DNA of 64,000 nt, from assembly GCA_019671135.1 (NCBI GenBank), contig JAHRHY010000003.1:2480001-2544000 (forward strand), in the 5' to 3' direction. This stretch comes from Linnemannia hyalina (taxonomy: Eukaryota; Mortierellomycota; Mortierellomycetes; Mortierellales; Mortierellaceae). Shown here one piece after another: positions 1 to 11,812 of the stretch (the first letter of the stretch is position 1; each line of letters begins with the position of its first letter). The notes beneath the pieces are model-generated. The model saw only the letters and a program-made list of their open reading frames with translations, had not been told where the DNA came from and searched no databases. The position numbers and the translations under genes were made by a program.

Positions 1-321
1 TCATACAGTCATCATTACCTTCAAAGTATTAGTGGTGATGGTAGCAACGGCAGGCATGCTACGCCAGTCCATCTTTGCAGATATGGGCAGCTTCTTGGCT
101 CCCGACGACGCGTAGACAATCTTCAAGGATGTATCGTGAATCGAAGCTGAAGACGAAAAGAGCTGCATCCAGGTGGCAGTTGTCTCGACCGAGGACTCGG
201 TCATGATCGACTTGAAGCCAAGCTTCTCGAACCAGGCGATGGAGGCATGATAGAGCTCTCTTGAGGGTGCTGTCAGGATCAGATTGGCGATATGGTCCAG
301 TGCGATTGTTGAGTCTTCCAT
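1..321 (-). CDS. VOC/glyoxalase-like protein, first exon only (partial)
   Basis: This minus-strand exon begins at ATG 319-321 and runs toward the left edge. The reading is open for about 101 codons to position 19, where AAG is followed by GTAATG, a good splice donor. A TGA at 1-3 would therefore fall inside an intron. The peptide starts with MEDSTIALDHIANLIL and then has a helix with WFEKLGFKSI, followed by TWMQLF and SLKIVYAS strands. The pattern 'hydrophobic strand, helix, WxxKLGF, strand' resembles the beta-alpha-beta-beta unit of VOC/glyoxalase-fold proteins, but I cannot name the family. Upstream, the coding strand is CT-rich, as in other promoters here. The rest of the gene lies outside the window. 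Confidence 0.6.
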   Translation of the reverse strand: MEDSTIALDHIANLILTAPSRELYHASIAWFEKLGFKSIMTESSVETTATWMQLFSSSASIHDTSLKIVYASSGAKKLPISAKMDWRSMPAVATITTNTLKVMMTV

Positions 322-1326
322 AATTGGTATTGTTATTAGAGGGCTATGAATGAGTGAATGAATGAATGTGAGAGTGAGAGTGATGGAGAGGTGAGGGGTG
401 AAAAGAGGAGGGAGGGTGAGAGGAGTGGAATGAGAATGGAGAGGGTGAAAGGATTTTTTTTGTTGGGTGAGTGGTAGGGTAGACGAGTGTGAAGAAAAAA
501 GAAGAAAAGAAAGAGAGAGAGAGAGAGAGAGAGGAAAAGAGAAGGGAAAGGCGGGTCTATTTCTACTTGTTCTGGGTATTCTGGATGCTCTGACTTGTCT
601 CTCGGTCTCTCTGTCTGCTTGTGTCCTTATCCCGATGTCATGCACTTGCCCATGGCTACATCATTGGATCGTGTATCCGACCCCCCCTCTCCGAGCACCA
701 AACATTTGTTTTTCTTCTTTTCCTTCTTTCCTTCTTTCCAGCATGACGACGACCTTCCAGCCTTAACCTTCTCGATTTGGCACACGCCTTTTACACCCAC
801 ATTGCGCTCAGTAAATCTCTGAGACGCGTCTTATTTACAGCCGCTCACTCACACATACTTCAGCCGGCTCTTGCCTTTCTGGGACAACCCATCTTTTCTT
901 GTGACAGTTATGCATCTGAATCCCAGGCGCCGTCAGCTCGGGTCCGACCGTCCCTTCTTTGTCCCTTTGTCCCTTTGTCTTTTATGCCGCCTTTCCCTAT
1001 CGCTCTCATTCCCGTCAGTCATCAACGCTTAATTAGAGAGACACAATCCTCCTCTTCCGAACACATGCATTGGCATCGGCATCGGCGTAAAATTACATGT
1101 GGTGGCCAAGGGGCCTGCATGTGCCACACAGTATCATTTTCATTTGCCATCCTTGCCAATAATAACCCACAATTACAAAGACAAGCGCATACACATGTAT
1201 TTTTAAATGCGCTATGATACATTCTTGATATTCCGTGCATAGATCTCATGTTCGGATCATGCTCGGATCATGCCCTCGTCGGCCTTAACCCACAAATAAA
1301 GAAAGGGCTAGTTTGAAAAAGGGCTA
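322..1326. other. Intergenic region, promoter of the VOC-like gene plus 3' flank of RED
   Basis: No convincing exon is seen. Positions about 330-560 are GA-rich on the plus strand (CT-rich on the sense strand of the left gene), including a (GA)n run at about 512-533. The short open frames here have low-complexity Ser/Leu/Pro composition. The right half is the 3' flank of the RED gene. Confidence 0.6.
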
Positions 1327-3447
1327 TCACCGGTTCTTGCGGCGTTTGCTTCGGTTATCGCCTCCACCACCGCCGCCGCCGGAGGAACCGTCGTCTGGCC
1401 GTGACCTGGACTTTTGGTTGCCGCCGCCGCTAGCGCCGTTATTTTTTTCCATAAGACGACTAATCCGCTGCCAATCGCGATCGAGCTTCTCGTCCTTACT
1501 AAGACCCTTGCCCTTTCCGTCATCCCAGGAACCAGTCTTTCGGCCCTCGCTCATCTTGACACCGTACTGGAATGACGTCTTGGGAATCACCTCAACCGTA
1601 TCCTTGTACCGATTAAAGCCCTCCTCGGTATCAAAGTCAAACCGGCCCAATTGAGCCCGTTTGTTCTTGTGTGTGCCCTTGTCGATCAAGATAGTCGATT
1701 GTCCCTCATCCTCCTCATCGTCCGAGTCGTATGCAGTTCCTGTGTAGCTTCGCCCACCCATACCAAGGCCGTATGCAGAGTAATAGTCGGCGTCCTCATC
1801 CACCTCCAGATCATCCAACCTTGGTTTCCGGCCGGACAATGCCTTCTCGTTGAGCGGTGTCGTGTACTCTGGTGCTGTAGGAGGTGCATACTTGGATGGA
1901 AGCACCTCTCCAGATTCGTTGTGCGTACTTGCTGAGACTTCCTCTACCTCACCGCCTTCATTGCCACCACTGTCTTCCTCATCACTGTCATCGTCAAAGT
2001 AGTTCGACATGTCCATCTCAGTAGGTCTTGCTGGTCCCAATTCCGGCGCATCCTCCACTGAAACACCTCCCTGGGCATATGCTTCCGCGTCCTCCGCATC
2101 CCCTGCAGCCTCATCGTCGTCGCTCTCCTCGCCAAAGTAGTGGCTCATGTCAACGTCGTCCGGCCTGGAGGGTCCAACCATCGGTCCTTGATCGTCGCCA
2201 TCAACATCCATGGCGCTTTGTGGTGCTGACGTCTCATCGCCATAAGTAGGCTCCAGAACGTAGTCCCGACCCACATCTGCAAAGATGTCCTCACCATCGA
2301 CATCCGGCTCCACCATAGGTAAGATCTCCTCGTCCTGTAGCCTTTGTGCGGCCGCCTTGGCAGCAGCGGCAGCAGAAGCCTTCCGCTTCGCCTTGAGCTC
2401 GGCTTCACTGTCCCCGACCTTACGCTCGCCCGTACGGATCGCAGTCAAGACGTGCATGACCTTTTTCATCACCATATCTGCTTCTGGGTTCTCCACCACA
2501 CCGGCCTGGTGCAGATCGACATCAGCTTTGCTCCTGACCACTGTTGTTGGGGCCACGAAGGGGTTGTTGTCCTCGACCACTCCGTCCTTGGACTTCTTGC
2601 TCTTCTTGGTGATGGGCACCTCAAAAATGAACACTGTCCGCCCCGGTATAAACATATCGTTGACCTTGGGGGGTTTCCTGCCTAAATCCTCGATCGCGTA
2701 CTTGTAGATGTTGCTTGCGAGTGCGCTACTCATCACGGGCCTTTCCTCTGGCAGCTGCTCAGTCGTGCTTGCCTCGGCTTTCCCTGCTGACTTCTCCACC
2801 GCCTCAAAGACCTCGTCCAAGTCGGCCTCGGGGGTATCATCTATGTCCTCCTGTCTGACCTTCTTCAGCAGCGCATAATCCAGGCCCTTGACCAAATGCG
2901 TGTGCTCCCTGTCTCCTCCTAGGAACTTGGACTGCTCATAGATGACCTCCGGAGCTACATCAGCCGCAGCCTCCTCCAGAGTCGTAAGGATTTGTTCCGT
3001 CTCCACATAATCGGGGTTGACGCCCTGCCGACGCTCTGTTGCTCTGTCTCTATACTTTGATGTTGCTGACGAGGCTTCCTTGTTTGGGTTCTTTTGCGAG
3101 GGTTTCTTGTGCTTGTACTTGTTCGAACCCCCATCAGATGATCGTGGTGTCTGGGGTACTGGGGCACGGGCTGTCCTGTTCGCCATGCCAAGAGCTCTCA
3201 TGCCGCCTCCTGAAAACGTTCCCTTGATCCCTGTCTGTCCTCCTGGAGCCGCTCGTGGTGTCGATAGCATCTTCCTGAAGTCATCTTGGTTCATTCTATT
3301 GGTGTTCAAGATAACAAGACGTTAGTTTGCTGCGAAGTACAGATATAACTCGTTCCCATACGTAAGTATCCTTTCTTACCCTCCTGCCTTCTCAGCTGGC
3401 TTCTCAGCTGGAGGCTTGAACTCTGGTGGTGGCATGGGGTTCGACAT
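1327..3447 (-). CDS. RED/IK-like spliceosomal protein
   Basis: Two exons, 3380-3447 and 1327-3295, join in frame (GG|A makes Gly) to give 678 residues. The start ATG 3445-3447 has a CACC context and begins MSNPMPPPEFKPP. The N-terminal third carries the RED-N signature: DFRKML near the start, then a K/R-rich stretch, RDRATERRQG, and HLVKGLDYALLKKVR. The middle is acidic with repeated 'M(D)MS-YF' patches. The C-terminal part has the RED-C signature with DTVEVIPKTSFQYGVK and ends in a basic, Gly-rich tail. RED (human IK, plant SMU2) works with SMU1 in the B complex of the spliceosome. The 84-nt intron has consensus ends. It shares a 308-bp divergent promoter with the ARID gene. Confidence 0.93.
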
Positions 3448-3755
3448 GGTGGCAAGTGGGTCGTCGTTGTGAGAGGATGCAAAGACGGTCGAGTCTATCC
3501 TTTTAGTAGAGAGAGGTAAGTGAAGGGTGTGCGTTTTACTTAGCTTCGGTGACGTTATTTTGGCGCCCCTTTTCCTACCTTCCCTTATTTGAGGGGCCTT
3601 TCCTTACTAAAAAAAAGCGCGTGCAGTTTCCCTGTGGTTGCAACACTTGTATCGCCTTCCTTACATCCATACTCTACCCACGTTTTATTTCAAAACCAAC
3701 AACTCATAGGAGACCTACACACACTACTACAGGAGCAGTTAACAACGATACAGAC
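3448..3755. promoter_or_regulatory. Divergent promoter RED / RSC9-like
   Basis: This 308-bp gap separates two ATGs pointing away from each other. It has no open exon and must carry both 5' regions. No TATA box stands out. Confidence 0.5.
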
Positions 3756-6576
3756 ATGCGTCGGGAAGGAACCATCGAATACACGGATGAGTACAATCGG
3801 TTCATGGCTCGGTTGGAGGCATTCCATCACAAGCACGGGTAAATCGACTACTCTTCTTTCTCTCTACCACATACACACACACTCTCTCACTCTTTCTCTG
3901 ACATCTCGGAGAGGAGGACCTGAGAATTACTACTGAAGTCAAGTCTGCAGGGGGACTAACACAAAGAATTTTTGTACATTCCCAACCTTACAAAACTCCA
4001 ACAAACAGAACGATCCTCAATCGAGAGCCAGTCCTAGGTTCACAGCGCCTTGATCTCCTCAAGGTCTACAAACTTGTCACGGCTCATGGTGGATGTGAAA
4101 AGGTGAGTGTGTGACAAACTGATCGTTTGTTCGTTTGTTTGTTTGAAACAAAGCCGCGCCCAAATAATAGTATTGCCACTAACCTGAGGGGGGGTTGTTT
4201 TTTGATTTTCCATGAAACAGGTTACTTCTGAACGTGGATGGAAGAGGATCACCTTGCCTTTCAACTTCCCACCGACGTGCACCAATAGTGCCTATGTGAT
4301 GAAGAGTGTGTATGTCAAGAATCTGGAGCTGTTTGAACAGGAGGATTTCTTTGGCAAGGAAGTGCCCGTCAACAAGTTTGAGACGCAGGAATCCAACATC
4401 ACTCGATCCCGGGAAGGTATATATGTCTGATCTAGTCAAGCCTTTATTTGCATACTTAATATGAGAAGGCTTGGGGCAAGGCGGACAGAATTTTAACTCT
4501 TTTCTTTCTTCCTCTTCCTCCACTACTCACATAAATGTTTTTAGCTTCGCAAGCACCCACCACCAGACGTGGACCCTACATGACCCAGCAGATGAAACTG
4601 CAACTTCAACAGCAACAGGCACAACAGGCAGCAGCACAACAACAAGCACAGCAGCAGGCACAGCAGGCACAGCAGCAGCACCCAATTCCCCAGCAGCCTG
4701 TCCCACAACCCATGCCCCAGGCACCACAGGCCCCACCAACAGCAGCACCCGTCGCCGCGGTTGTGAGACCATCCAACTTTTACGAAGGCTACTACATCGA
4801 GGGCGGTCATCAGAACAGGATTCTTTTGTCGCTCAAGTCAGAGCTTCCCAACGAGATTGACTGGGCATTTGGCAGGCTTATCTCATTGTCGTTCGAATGG
4901 AACGAGTTTTCGTTGAACATGATTCCAGGACTGCTGAACGAGCTTCTTTCGTTCGCTCAACCGTTTTTCGAGTGGTGGGCAACACTGGAGCCAAAGAATA
5001 TCGACGAGCTCATGGACGACGATGTCTTGAACATGAACGAGACCCACAACTTGGAGCGTGTCCTTCAGGTGTTCCACATCCTGCGCAACCTCTCGTTCCT
5101 CGACCAAAACATCGGCATTCTTACCGAGCACTCTGGATTCAGGAAGATGCTCCAACAGGGCCTCTCGATGCCATCTTCAACACAGCTCAACGAACTCCGA
5201 ATTTACAGTCTGGACACCCTGGAGTGCTTGAGTATCCATATCACGTTGCGATCCAAATTCGACGTGTATCTTCGGGAGCTTCACAAATTGCTTCACACCA
5301 GCGACAAGGCGTTGATCTTGGGAAGTCTCCGTGCTCTGACCCGACTGGCCGCAAATGAGCACAACGAGAAGATCCTGAGCGATATTGATCCGGACATTAT
5401 CGAGAGGATATCTCAGTTGCTGTTGATCCAGGACGATGAGTTGATCGGCGCTACTCTCGACTACCTCTACCAGTTCTCAAGCTTCCACGGAGATGCGGCG
5501 GTCCAAATCGCCAAGAGCTTTCCAGGAAACATCGTGTCGATCCTTGTCCGATTCTTGTCATGGGGCAGTCCCAAGTCTGTGCCAGCACCCGTCACAGTCG
5601 ACCCCGCGCAACAAATTCTTCACGAACCATATCGCGCTCTTCACTGGTGGGTGTTTTCGGACGTTTGCTACTGTTGCCGGCGGCCGATGACATTACAACT
5701 GGATTCATTTTACTTACAGATTTTTCAATTCCTTACATACGTTGTGATAATTTAGGCTCCAGTCCAACTTTGAGAGTAACCCTCAGGCATACATCTATGA
5801 GGCGGATCTCTTCAAGCTGTACCAGACAAAGTTTGCAGCTCACGGACCCATGCTTCGATCTGCGGATTTAGTGACAGTGTCTCGTGTTGGATTCCCAAAG
5901 ATGGAGACCAGCTTTGTACAGGGTCCCGAGGGAATGCCCCCAGTCCAAGTGATCCGTGGCATCGCCAAGAAGCACTGGATGGACTTTAGCGGAGGTAAGC
6001 AGTTGCGCTGTCACAATGCTTCTGCGTGTACCAGAATGATCGAAGCAAACCAGATTCTTTACTACTATTCCTTTTGACTGACATGTGTTGGTTGTCTTTA
6101 CACATTTTCTTTTTTTGGAAGCTGAGGACAGGATACTCTGCAGATGGATGGGATGTCAGACTGTTGTCGCCACTGAGGCAGAACTCTTCAAGCACGCTGT
6201 TCAGGAACACATCTCCCCCGGCATGGGTCTCTATAATTGCCAATGGCTCAGCTGCCGACGCTTCACCACCCCAACACACGACCGCCAACAAGTGATCAAA
6301 CATCTCAAAACCCATTTCCCCCTCACGCCATCTGTCAAACCCTTCTCGAACCGACCACGGTGGTTTGATGTCCGCCCTAATGTACTGGAGCTGCCCAACC
6401 GGGACCTGGCAGGTATTCCATTGACGGCGGTATTTGTGCTGAGGAACCTGTCACGACAGAAGCGGAACCAGAAGCTGTTCTTGCCATATGAGGAGAGTCT
6501 GGCCAGGATCATGGGTGAGTTCCCAAAGATGTCGGCGTTCATCGTTGACATCTTGACTTACTTGAGGGTTGGTTAG
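3756..6576 (+). CDS. RSC9/ARID2-like chromatin-remodeler subunit
   Basis: Six exons (3756-3838, 4009-4102, 4221-4416, 4545-5646, 5756-5994, 6122-6576) give 722 residues with consistent phases. Residues about 5-105 form an ARID domain (YNRFMARLEAFHHKHG, LDLLKVYKLVTAHGG, ERGWKRI). A Gln-rich linker follows, then an armadillo-like helical region (NLERVLQVFHILRNLSFLDQN). Next is an RFX-type winged helix (YEADLFKLYQTKFA) and then paired zinc-finger motifs (CRWMGC...H, CQWLSCRRF...H..THF). This order matches ARID2 of PBAF and Rsc9 of yeast RSC, so a role in a SWI/SNF-type nucleosome remodeler is expected. A GTGAGT inside the last exon (about 6512) could be an alternative donor. I keep it as coding because the unspliced reading ends with a conserved-looking helix. 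Confidence 0.92.
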
Positions 6577-6739
6577 ACTATGGTAAAGATGCATTGCGAC
6601 ACATTGCTTTATTCCACTCTTTCTTTTTGCTTCCGTAGTCTGTTCCTTTTTACAATATCTCTCATTTGCACACACACCTTTTAGAACACAACAATGATTA
6701 ACACAAATAATATGAAAATGCACATGCAGTGTTGTTTTA

Positions 6740-8775
6740 TTACAGCTTGGATGAAGTAGGGGGAGGGGATTGAGGTGGAGGTGCCTGGGGCTCAAAAGCG
6801 ATAGGGGTAGGAGACCCAAGAGGGGTCATCGCCATGACTCTGTAGACGTTACCCATCTCCTTGGGGTCGACCAGTCTGTGGTACGAGCTGATCAGACCCT
6901 CGCGACGGTGGGCGGATGCCTTTGCGAGCAGCATGTCCAGACGCGCACCAATTCCGAGAGAGTGCAACAAGTGCGCTTGTGTGATAGAACCGTGGCAGTT
7001 GACTAGTTCCTCAGTCGCTTGCTTGAGATAATTGAAGTCGACGTCGGCACTAAGATCGACCTTTCCGGGTTCTGTCAACACGTGTGTGAACTTGTGCTTG
7101 TGAATACCCTATTATTCCAAACGCAAGTTTTTTGTTCACTATGTTAGCGCATTTGCTCTTGCCCCACGCTCATGAAAAAAAGAACACAGTAGAAAAGAGT
7201 CCCTGAAAAAAACGTACGCGCAAGGTGTCGCCTTGGATATAATCCTTTCCATAATCAACAATCAACGCCGATCCGCCATTCTTGCTCATATGTTTAGCCA
7301 TATCATGGGAAACCCTGAACGAGTCCGGCGAGATCTCGATCCTGTCTCCAGTCTTGAAGTGCTCATAGGCTGCGTGTTCTGCAAAGGCTCTGGAAGCCTG
7401 TGTGGGACCTGGGGCAAGGACGAAGCGGAAGTGGTAGGTGCTTGCGGGGTCTTCTTCGAGATCGACGACCAACTCGCGCCAGCCTTCGTCCGTCTTTTCG
7501 AATTTGTAGATGGGCAGGGCGTCAAAGAATTCGTGTGCGACAATCAACGAGCATTCATCTAATAGGACCAAGGAAAATTGTACCATTGCTGGGTCAGTTT
7601 TGAAGCGCTTTTGTATGTTAAATGCCTGACAGAAACTGACAGTGTGACTGATCTGGGTTCACATACCAGGGAGATCGTCAAACACATCATGCCAGGAGAT
7701 CTGAAGGCCATCTGGACGCATGGCAGCCGTGATACCCTCTCTGCTCCCTCCTCCGACCTGTTCCTCCGAGAGTGGGATTCCGCAAAGAGTCTGTCTTTGC
7801 ATCTTTCTCAACCCTGGACTGGCCTCAACAAGGTGGACTCCTGAGATCGCCTTCCTGAACTCCTTGAACCTGGATGCTGCCTACAAATGCGAATTGTATC
7901 TAGAGCGTGTTAGGCTTGCAGGTGTGGATATCATGGTATGGAGAAAGAAGAGTTGTCTGAAAGGAGCTTCACGTACCCGCAACATATCCAACATCAGGGT
8001 TCCTCGACCTGGACCCAGTTCGACGATCTGTACCCGCGAGGGCTTGCCGATGTTTTGCCACTGAACAAGGAACCAAATTCCCAAAAGCTAATTCCAGATA
8101 CACACAATAAACGTAAATGGAAGAGGTCAGCCCTGTGCCCTTGTGTGTGCAGTCGAACAATCTTTTGCTGGTTTGCCAACCCCGATGCAATATACCTCGC
8201 CAAACATTTGACTGATCTCGGGGGACGTGATGAAATCTCCTTGGGTTCCAAAGACATCTCCCTTCATGTAGTATCCGCTGAGTGGGTTGACGAGGACCTG
8301 GCGCATAAAGTGCGCAACGGACATGGGACCTTGGATCTACAGCAAACAGAGGAAACGTTTGTTTTAGTAACCGTGTCTAATTAATCATCGTCTGAAGATC
8401 GATGACAAATGTACGGAGGATCTGTACCTTGATAGAATCCCTAATGTGCTTAGCCAGAGGCGTGAGTTCCTCCTTGGGTGGGTAGTTGACCTCCGGTGCG
8501 GCAGCTGCTTCATCGGGAGCTCCTGTTGACTCGGAGGTAACCAATGGCTCACTTCCTGCCGCTGTAGTAGCTGCTGCTGCTGCTGTCCGCTCCTGGCCCT
8601 GTTGTGCCAGAGTCTGGCCTGGTGGTTTGTGAATCCCCGAAGAAGGGTCCTGAGAATAAAACCTGGCCATTCTGAGAGGCGCTGCGACAGTGACGCGGGT
8701 GGTAGTGATGCGAGTGCATGCCCTCCATGGGACAGCACGGACGAAAGTCGATCGCCAGAGCATAGATGTTGCCAT
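6740..8775 (-). CDS. Mitochondrial NDUFAF7/MidA-type protein arginine methyltransferase
   Basis: About six exons. I chose ATG 8773-8775, which gives an Arg/Thr/Ser-rich, acid-free N-terminus ([17 protein letters not shown]) like a mitochondrial presequence. An upstream in-frame ATG at 8808 is also possible. After a Gln/Ala-rich linker come family hallmarks: [47 protein letters not shown] (SAM-binding loop), [13 protein letters not shown] and [10 protein letters not shown]. The last exon (stop 6740-6742) has [23 protein letters not shown]7 dimethylates an arginine of complex I subunit NDUFS2 during early assembly in the matrix. The protein ends with a Pro-rich tail. The splice from DDLP to [16 protein letters not shown] fixes one intron precisely. 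It is transcribed away from the GPR107-like gene. Confidence 0.92.
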
Positions 8776-9113
8776 TGAATGAATTTCTGATCCGGGCGGG
8801 CGGAGCAACAGGACGAAGCGAGTGAGCGAAACTGATCAGCGCTTTTGGGACTTCTTGGTTTTTTTTTGGCTACAAGAAAAGAGTTATCGCGGTCACAGAT
8901 AGGGCATGCACAGAGAGGGTGCAAGCACATATTTTGTTGGTGCGCACCTGTTTGCTCACCTTTTTTCTTCATTACGTTTCCTTCTTTTCCACACACCTCT
9001 CATCCGACATACTCCTCTTTCTTCACCACCTTCTCTTTTTACTTCCTTCCTTCAACACCACTCAACTCGACTCCCTCTCACAGGAACAGCAGCAGCAGAC
9101 CTACACCATCAGG
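8776..9113. promoter_or_regulatory. Divergent promoter NDUFAF7 / GPR107-like
   Basis: A 338-bp gap lies between opposite start codons. The right half is strongly CT-rich on the plus strand (about 8960-9080), matching the 5' leader style of other genes in the window. Confidence 0.5.
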
Positions 9114-11618
9114 ATGAGACTCAAGACCGCCTCATCCCTTTTGGTGGCCACAGCCCTCGCAGCAGTGTCCTATGCCCGCCCAGAATTGGTCCTATCCAAC
9201 GACCAGCGCAAGATCGTTGACATTGGTTCCTTTGGTTTCCTCTCTGGTGCCACTCTCGATATGAACCTTCAAGGCCTCGAGGTACAACAAAATGGCTGTT
9301 TTTATTTCCAAGCGAGAGACATCGACTGGATAACGACGTGGCGGGATCTTAGTTGTCACGCCTTGGACTTCGCACCGTTCAGGGACGACCCACCAAAAAA
9401 ATAAAAAAAGCTTGGCAAAAGATCGTGTTCACTCTGCACGAGCTGTTTACTATCCACGATGGCTTCACTAACGCAAATACGTATCGTTAACCATTTCAAT
9501 GACATATAGATTACAAAATACAAAGGAGACGATGGCGAGGAGACGCGCATTGGATTCCTTATCCTGAAAGGTCCAACGGAAGCCGATGCCATGGACTGGG
9601 AAGAGGGATGTCTCTTGGACGACTCTGTCATCAAGGAGGAAATCGAGCAAGGAAGAAGCGAGTTCCTTCCGCTCGACCCCACAAAGACGACGTATGTTCA
9701 TCTGTTCTTTCACTTGAGCTCTCAGGGTGAGGCTATCATCAATTGTAAGTTGAATGCCACTTCTCCTCGAAGCTAACACTGTTGGTACGTACCTCTTTTC
9801 CTTTTTTTCTAGATTCGAATATCACCATGACGTTATCAAAGGAGAGGAGGAGATGTGGAATATGTTGTTCCTCAACTGCCCGCGGAGTCTGGTTTCCTTC
9901 AAGGTACCCCTAACTATCATGGTGATGCGTGCACGGTTGATTTTGAGGTTTGTCTCATTGGAGACAACAAACAGGCATTAATTACGACCCCATTTCTACA
10001 TTCCAATGTTTAGTTGAAGACAACAGAGATCAACCCAGGAAACAACTATTTGAGTGCAGGAGACGTTCCTTTGCCAAAGGTCTACGGGGGAGCTGCGCTG
10101 GCGTATTTTGTGGCGAGTGCTCTTTGGGCATACATGTTACTGAAGAAGGACACCAAGGTCTTTTGGCCTCACAAGTTGATGTAAGTTCGCGCGGAACCAA
10201 TGATTTTCTAATTTTGCTGGATATCTGTCACGACAAAAGCAATGTCTTGCAGCAACTAATTCAACCCTCATTCACACTCAACATTGCCATCCGTAGCCTT
10301 GTCCTAGCTATGATGATTGGAATCCAAAAAACGTTTCAAGCGGTAAGGACGCCCACTAATTCCAAAGACGGTCGCATCCGGAATCCCAAGTTATCTTTGA
10401 TGATCGTGACAATGCGTACTAATATCCATCGTGGCTACATAGATCAAAATCAGCTACATGAGGACGGGAGTTGATGCCGAGGGATGGACCGTCATGTACT
10501 ACATTTTCGCCTTGTAAGTTCTTGTCGGGAACATGGAACACATGCGGAGTATTTCAAGGATATGGGTCCTATACTAATCTCGTTCATTGTTCCGTGTAAT
10601 TTAACTATAGCCTCAAGGGATCGTTGAGCATTCTTATTATCACTTTGATCGCCTCTGGATGGATGTTGTAAGTTGACCGTTTTGCTACTGGGTAATTTGC
10701 AATTGGTTAATGGCGAATGCATACTAACGGACTTGTTCATGTCTGTTTACAAACTAGCATCAAGCCATTCTTGTCGCAAAAGGACAAGAAGATCATTCTC
10801 ATCATCATTCCTCTTCAGATCATCTCCAATGTTGCCTCTACTATCGAGAATGAGACAGCTATTGGATCAATCAACTGGGCTTTCTGGGTAAGCGACCCAA
10901 GCGCTGGTGCCACCTTTATATTATAGCGCTCTCATATGTTGTTCATCGAACTAACCTATTGTTGTTGCTCTTTCGATAATCTTAATAGTCTCAAGTCTTC
11001 CCTTTGGTTGACCTCATCAGTTGTATTGTCATCTTGGGAGTTATTGTCCAGACACAGCGACACTTGAGCGAGGCTGCAGAAGCCGAGGGCAAAGGTACAG
11101 GCAATATCATAAATCAGCAATTCTGGGATGTCGCTTTCGTCCTAAGTCAGGTATTAACACTTCATACTTTGCATAATCCTTTCAACATAGTGGCGGAGAA
11201 CAAGAGCAAGTACAAGCTGTGGGGTTCCTTCTACTTGGTGACGGTGACCTACATCTACTTGACCAGGATCTTGGTCCAGTTCATGAAGGTCGCACTTCCC
11301 TTCCAATATGTGAATTGGTTGGTTGAGCTCTTAAACGAAGCCATCACCCTTGGTTTCTATGCCACCATCGGGTAAGTTTCAACTCCCTGTGTAACAGACC
11401 GCTGGTCATTGCGGTATGCTCTTGTACTCATTATTTTTGATTCCGTTCAATGAACATACAGATGGAAGTTTAGACCTTACGCCAACAACCCTTACACACT
11501 GATCGACGAAGACGACTTGGACAACGATGATATCGAGTCGGGCATCAATGGCGGCGAGACACATGGACTTCAAACCATGTCCAGACGTGAGGGTCGTGGC
11601 GGCGAGCGCGATGAATAG
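9114..11618 (+). CDS. GPR107/GPR108-like Golgi seven-transmembrane protein
   Basis: A multi-exon gene (about ten short introns) from ATG 9114 to TAG 11616-11618. The N-terminus is a signal peptide (MRLKTASSLLVATALAAVSYA) followed by a luminal ectodomain. The C-terminal half has about seven hydrophobic segments. Typical lung-7TM/GOST family stretches are visible: YFVASALWAYMLLKKDTKVFW, GWTVMYYIFAFLKGSLSI, GWMFIKPFLSQKDKKII, IPLQIISNVA, FPLVDLISCIVIL, YIYLTRILVQFMKVALPFQY, and the tail FRPYANNPYTLI with an acidic end. This order closely matches human GPR107/108. These proteins act in Golgi/endosome trafficking rather than as proven GPCRs. Downstream, 11707-11720 holds A-rich poly(A)-signal-like sequence. 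Confidence 0.92.
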
Positions 11619-11812
11619 ACAACGGAGGGCGGAGCACAGAACCGTTCAACCACCCCTCTTTTTTTTGACACGTTTAGAGACCCAGCATTAGGTTACGTTT
11701 TCTCAATAATAAAAATATGTTTTGTAATACTTGTTGGATTTTTCTTTTTATTGTGTTGTTTCATGATATGGTACATAAGTCTACACCCGGCGCAAGGGTA
11801 TCAAGGGGAGTC

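Noticed and set aside
4527..4772. Val/Leu-rich minus frame opposite the RSC9 linker
   Set aside because: Antisense of CAG/CAA codons in the Gln-rich linker of a well-supported gene.
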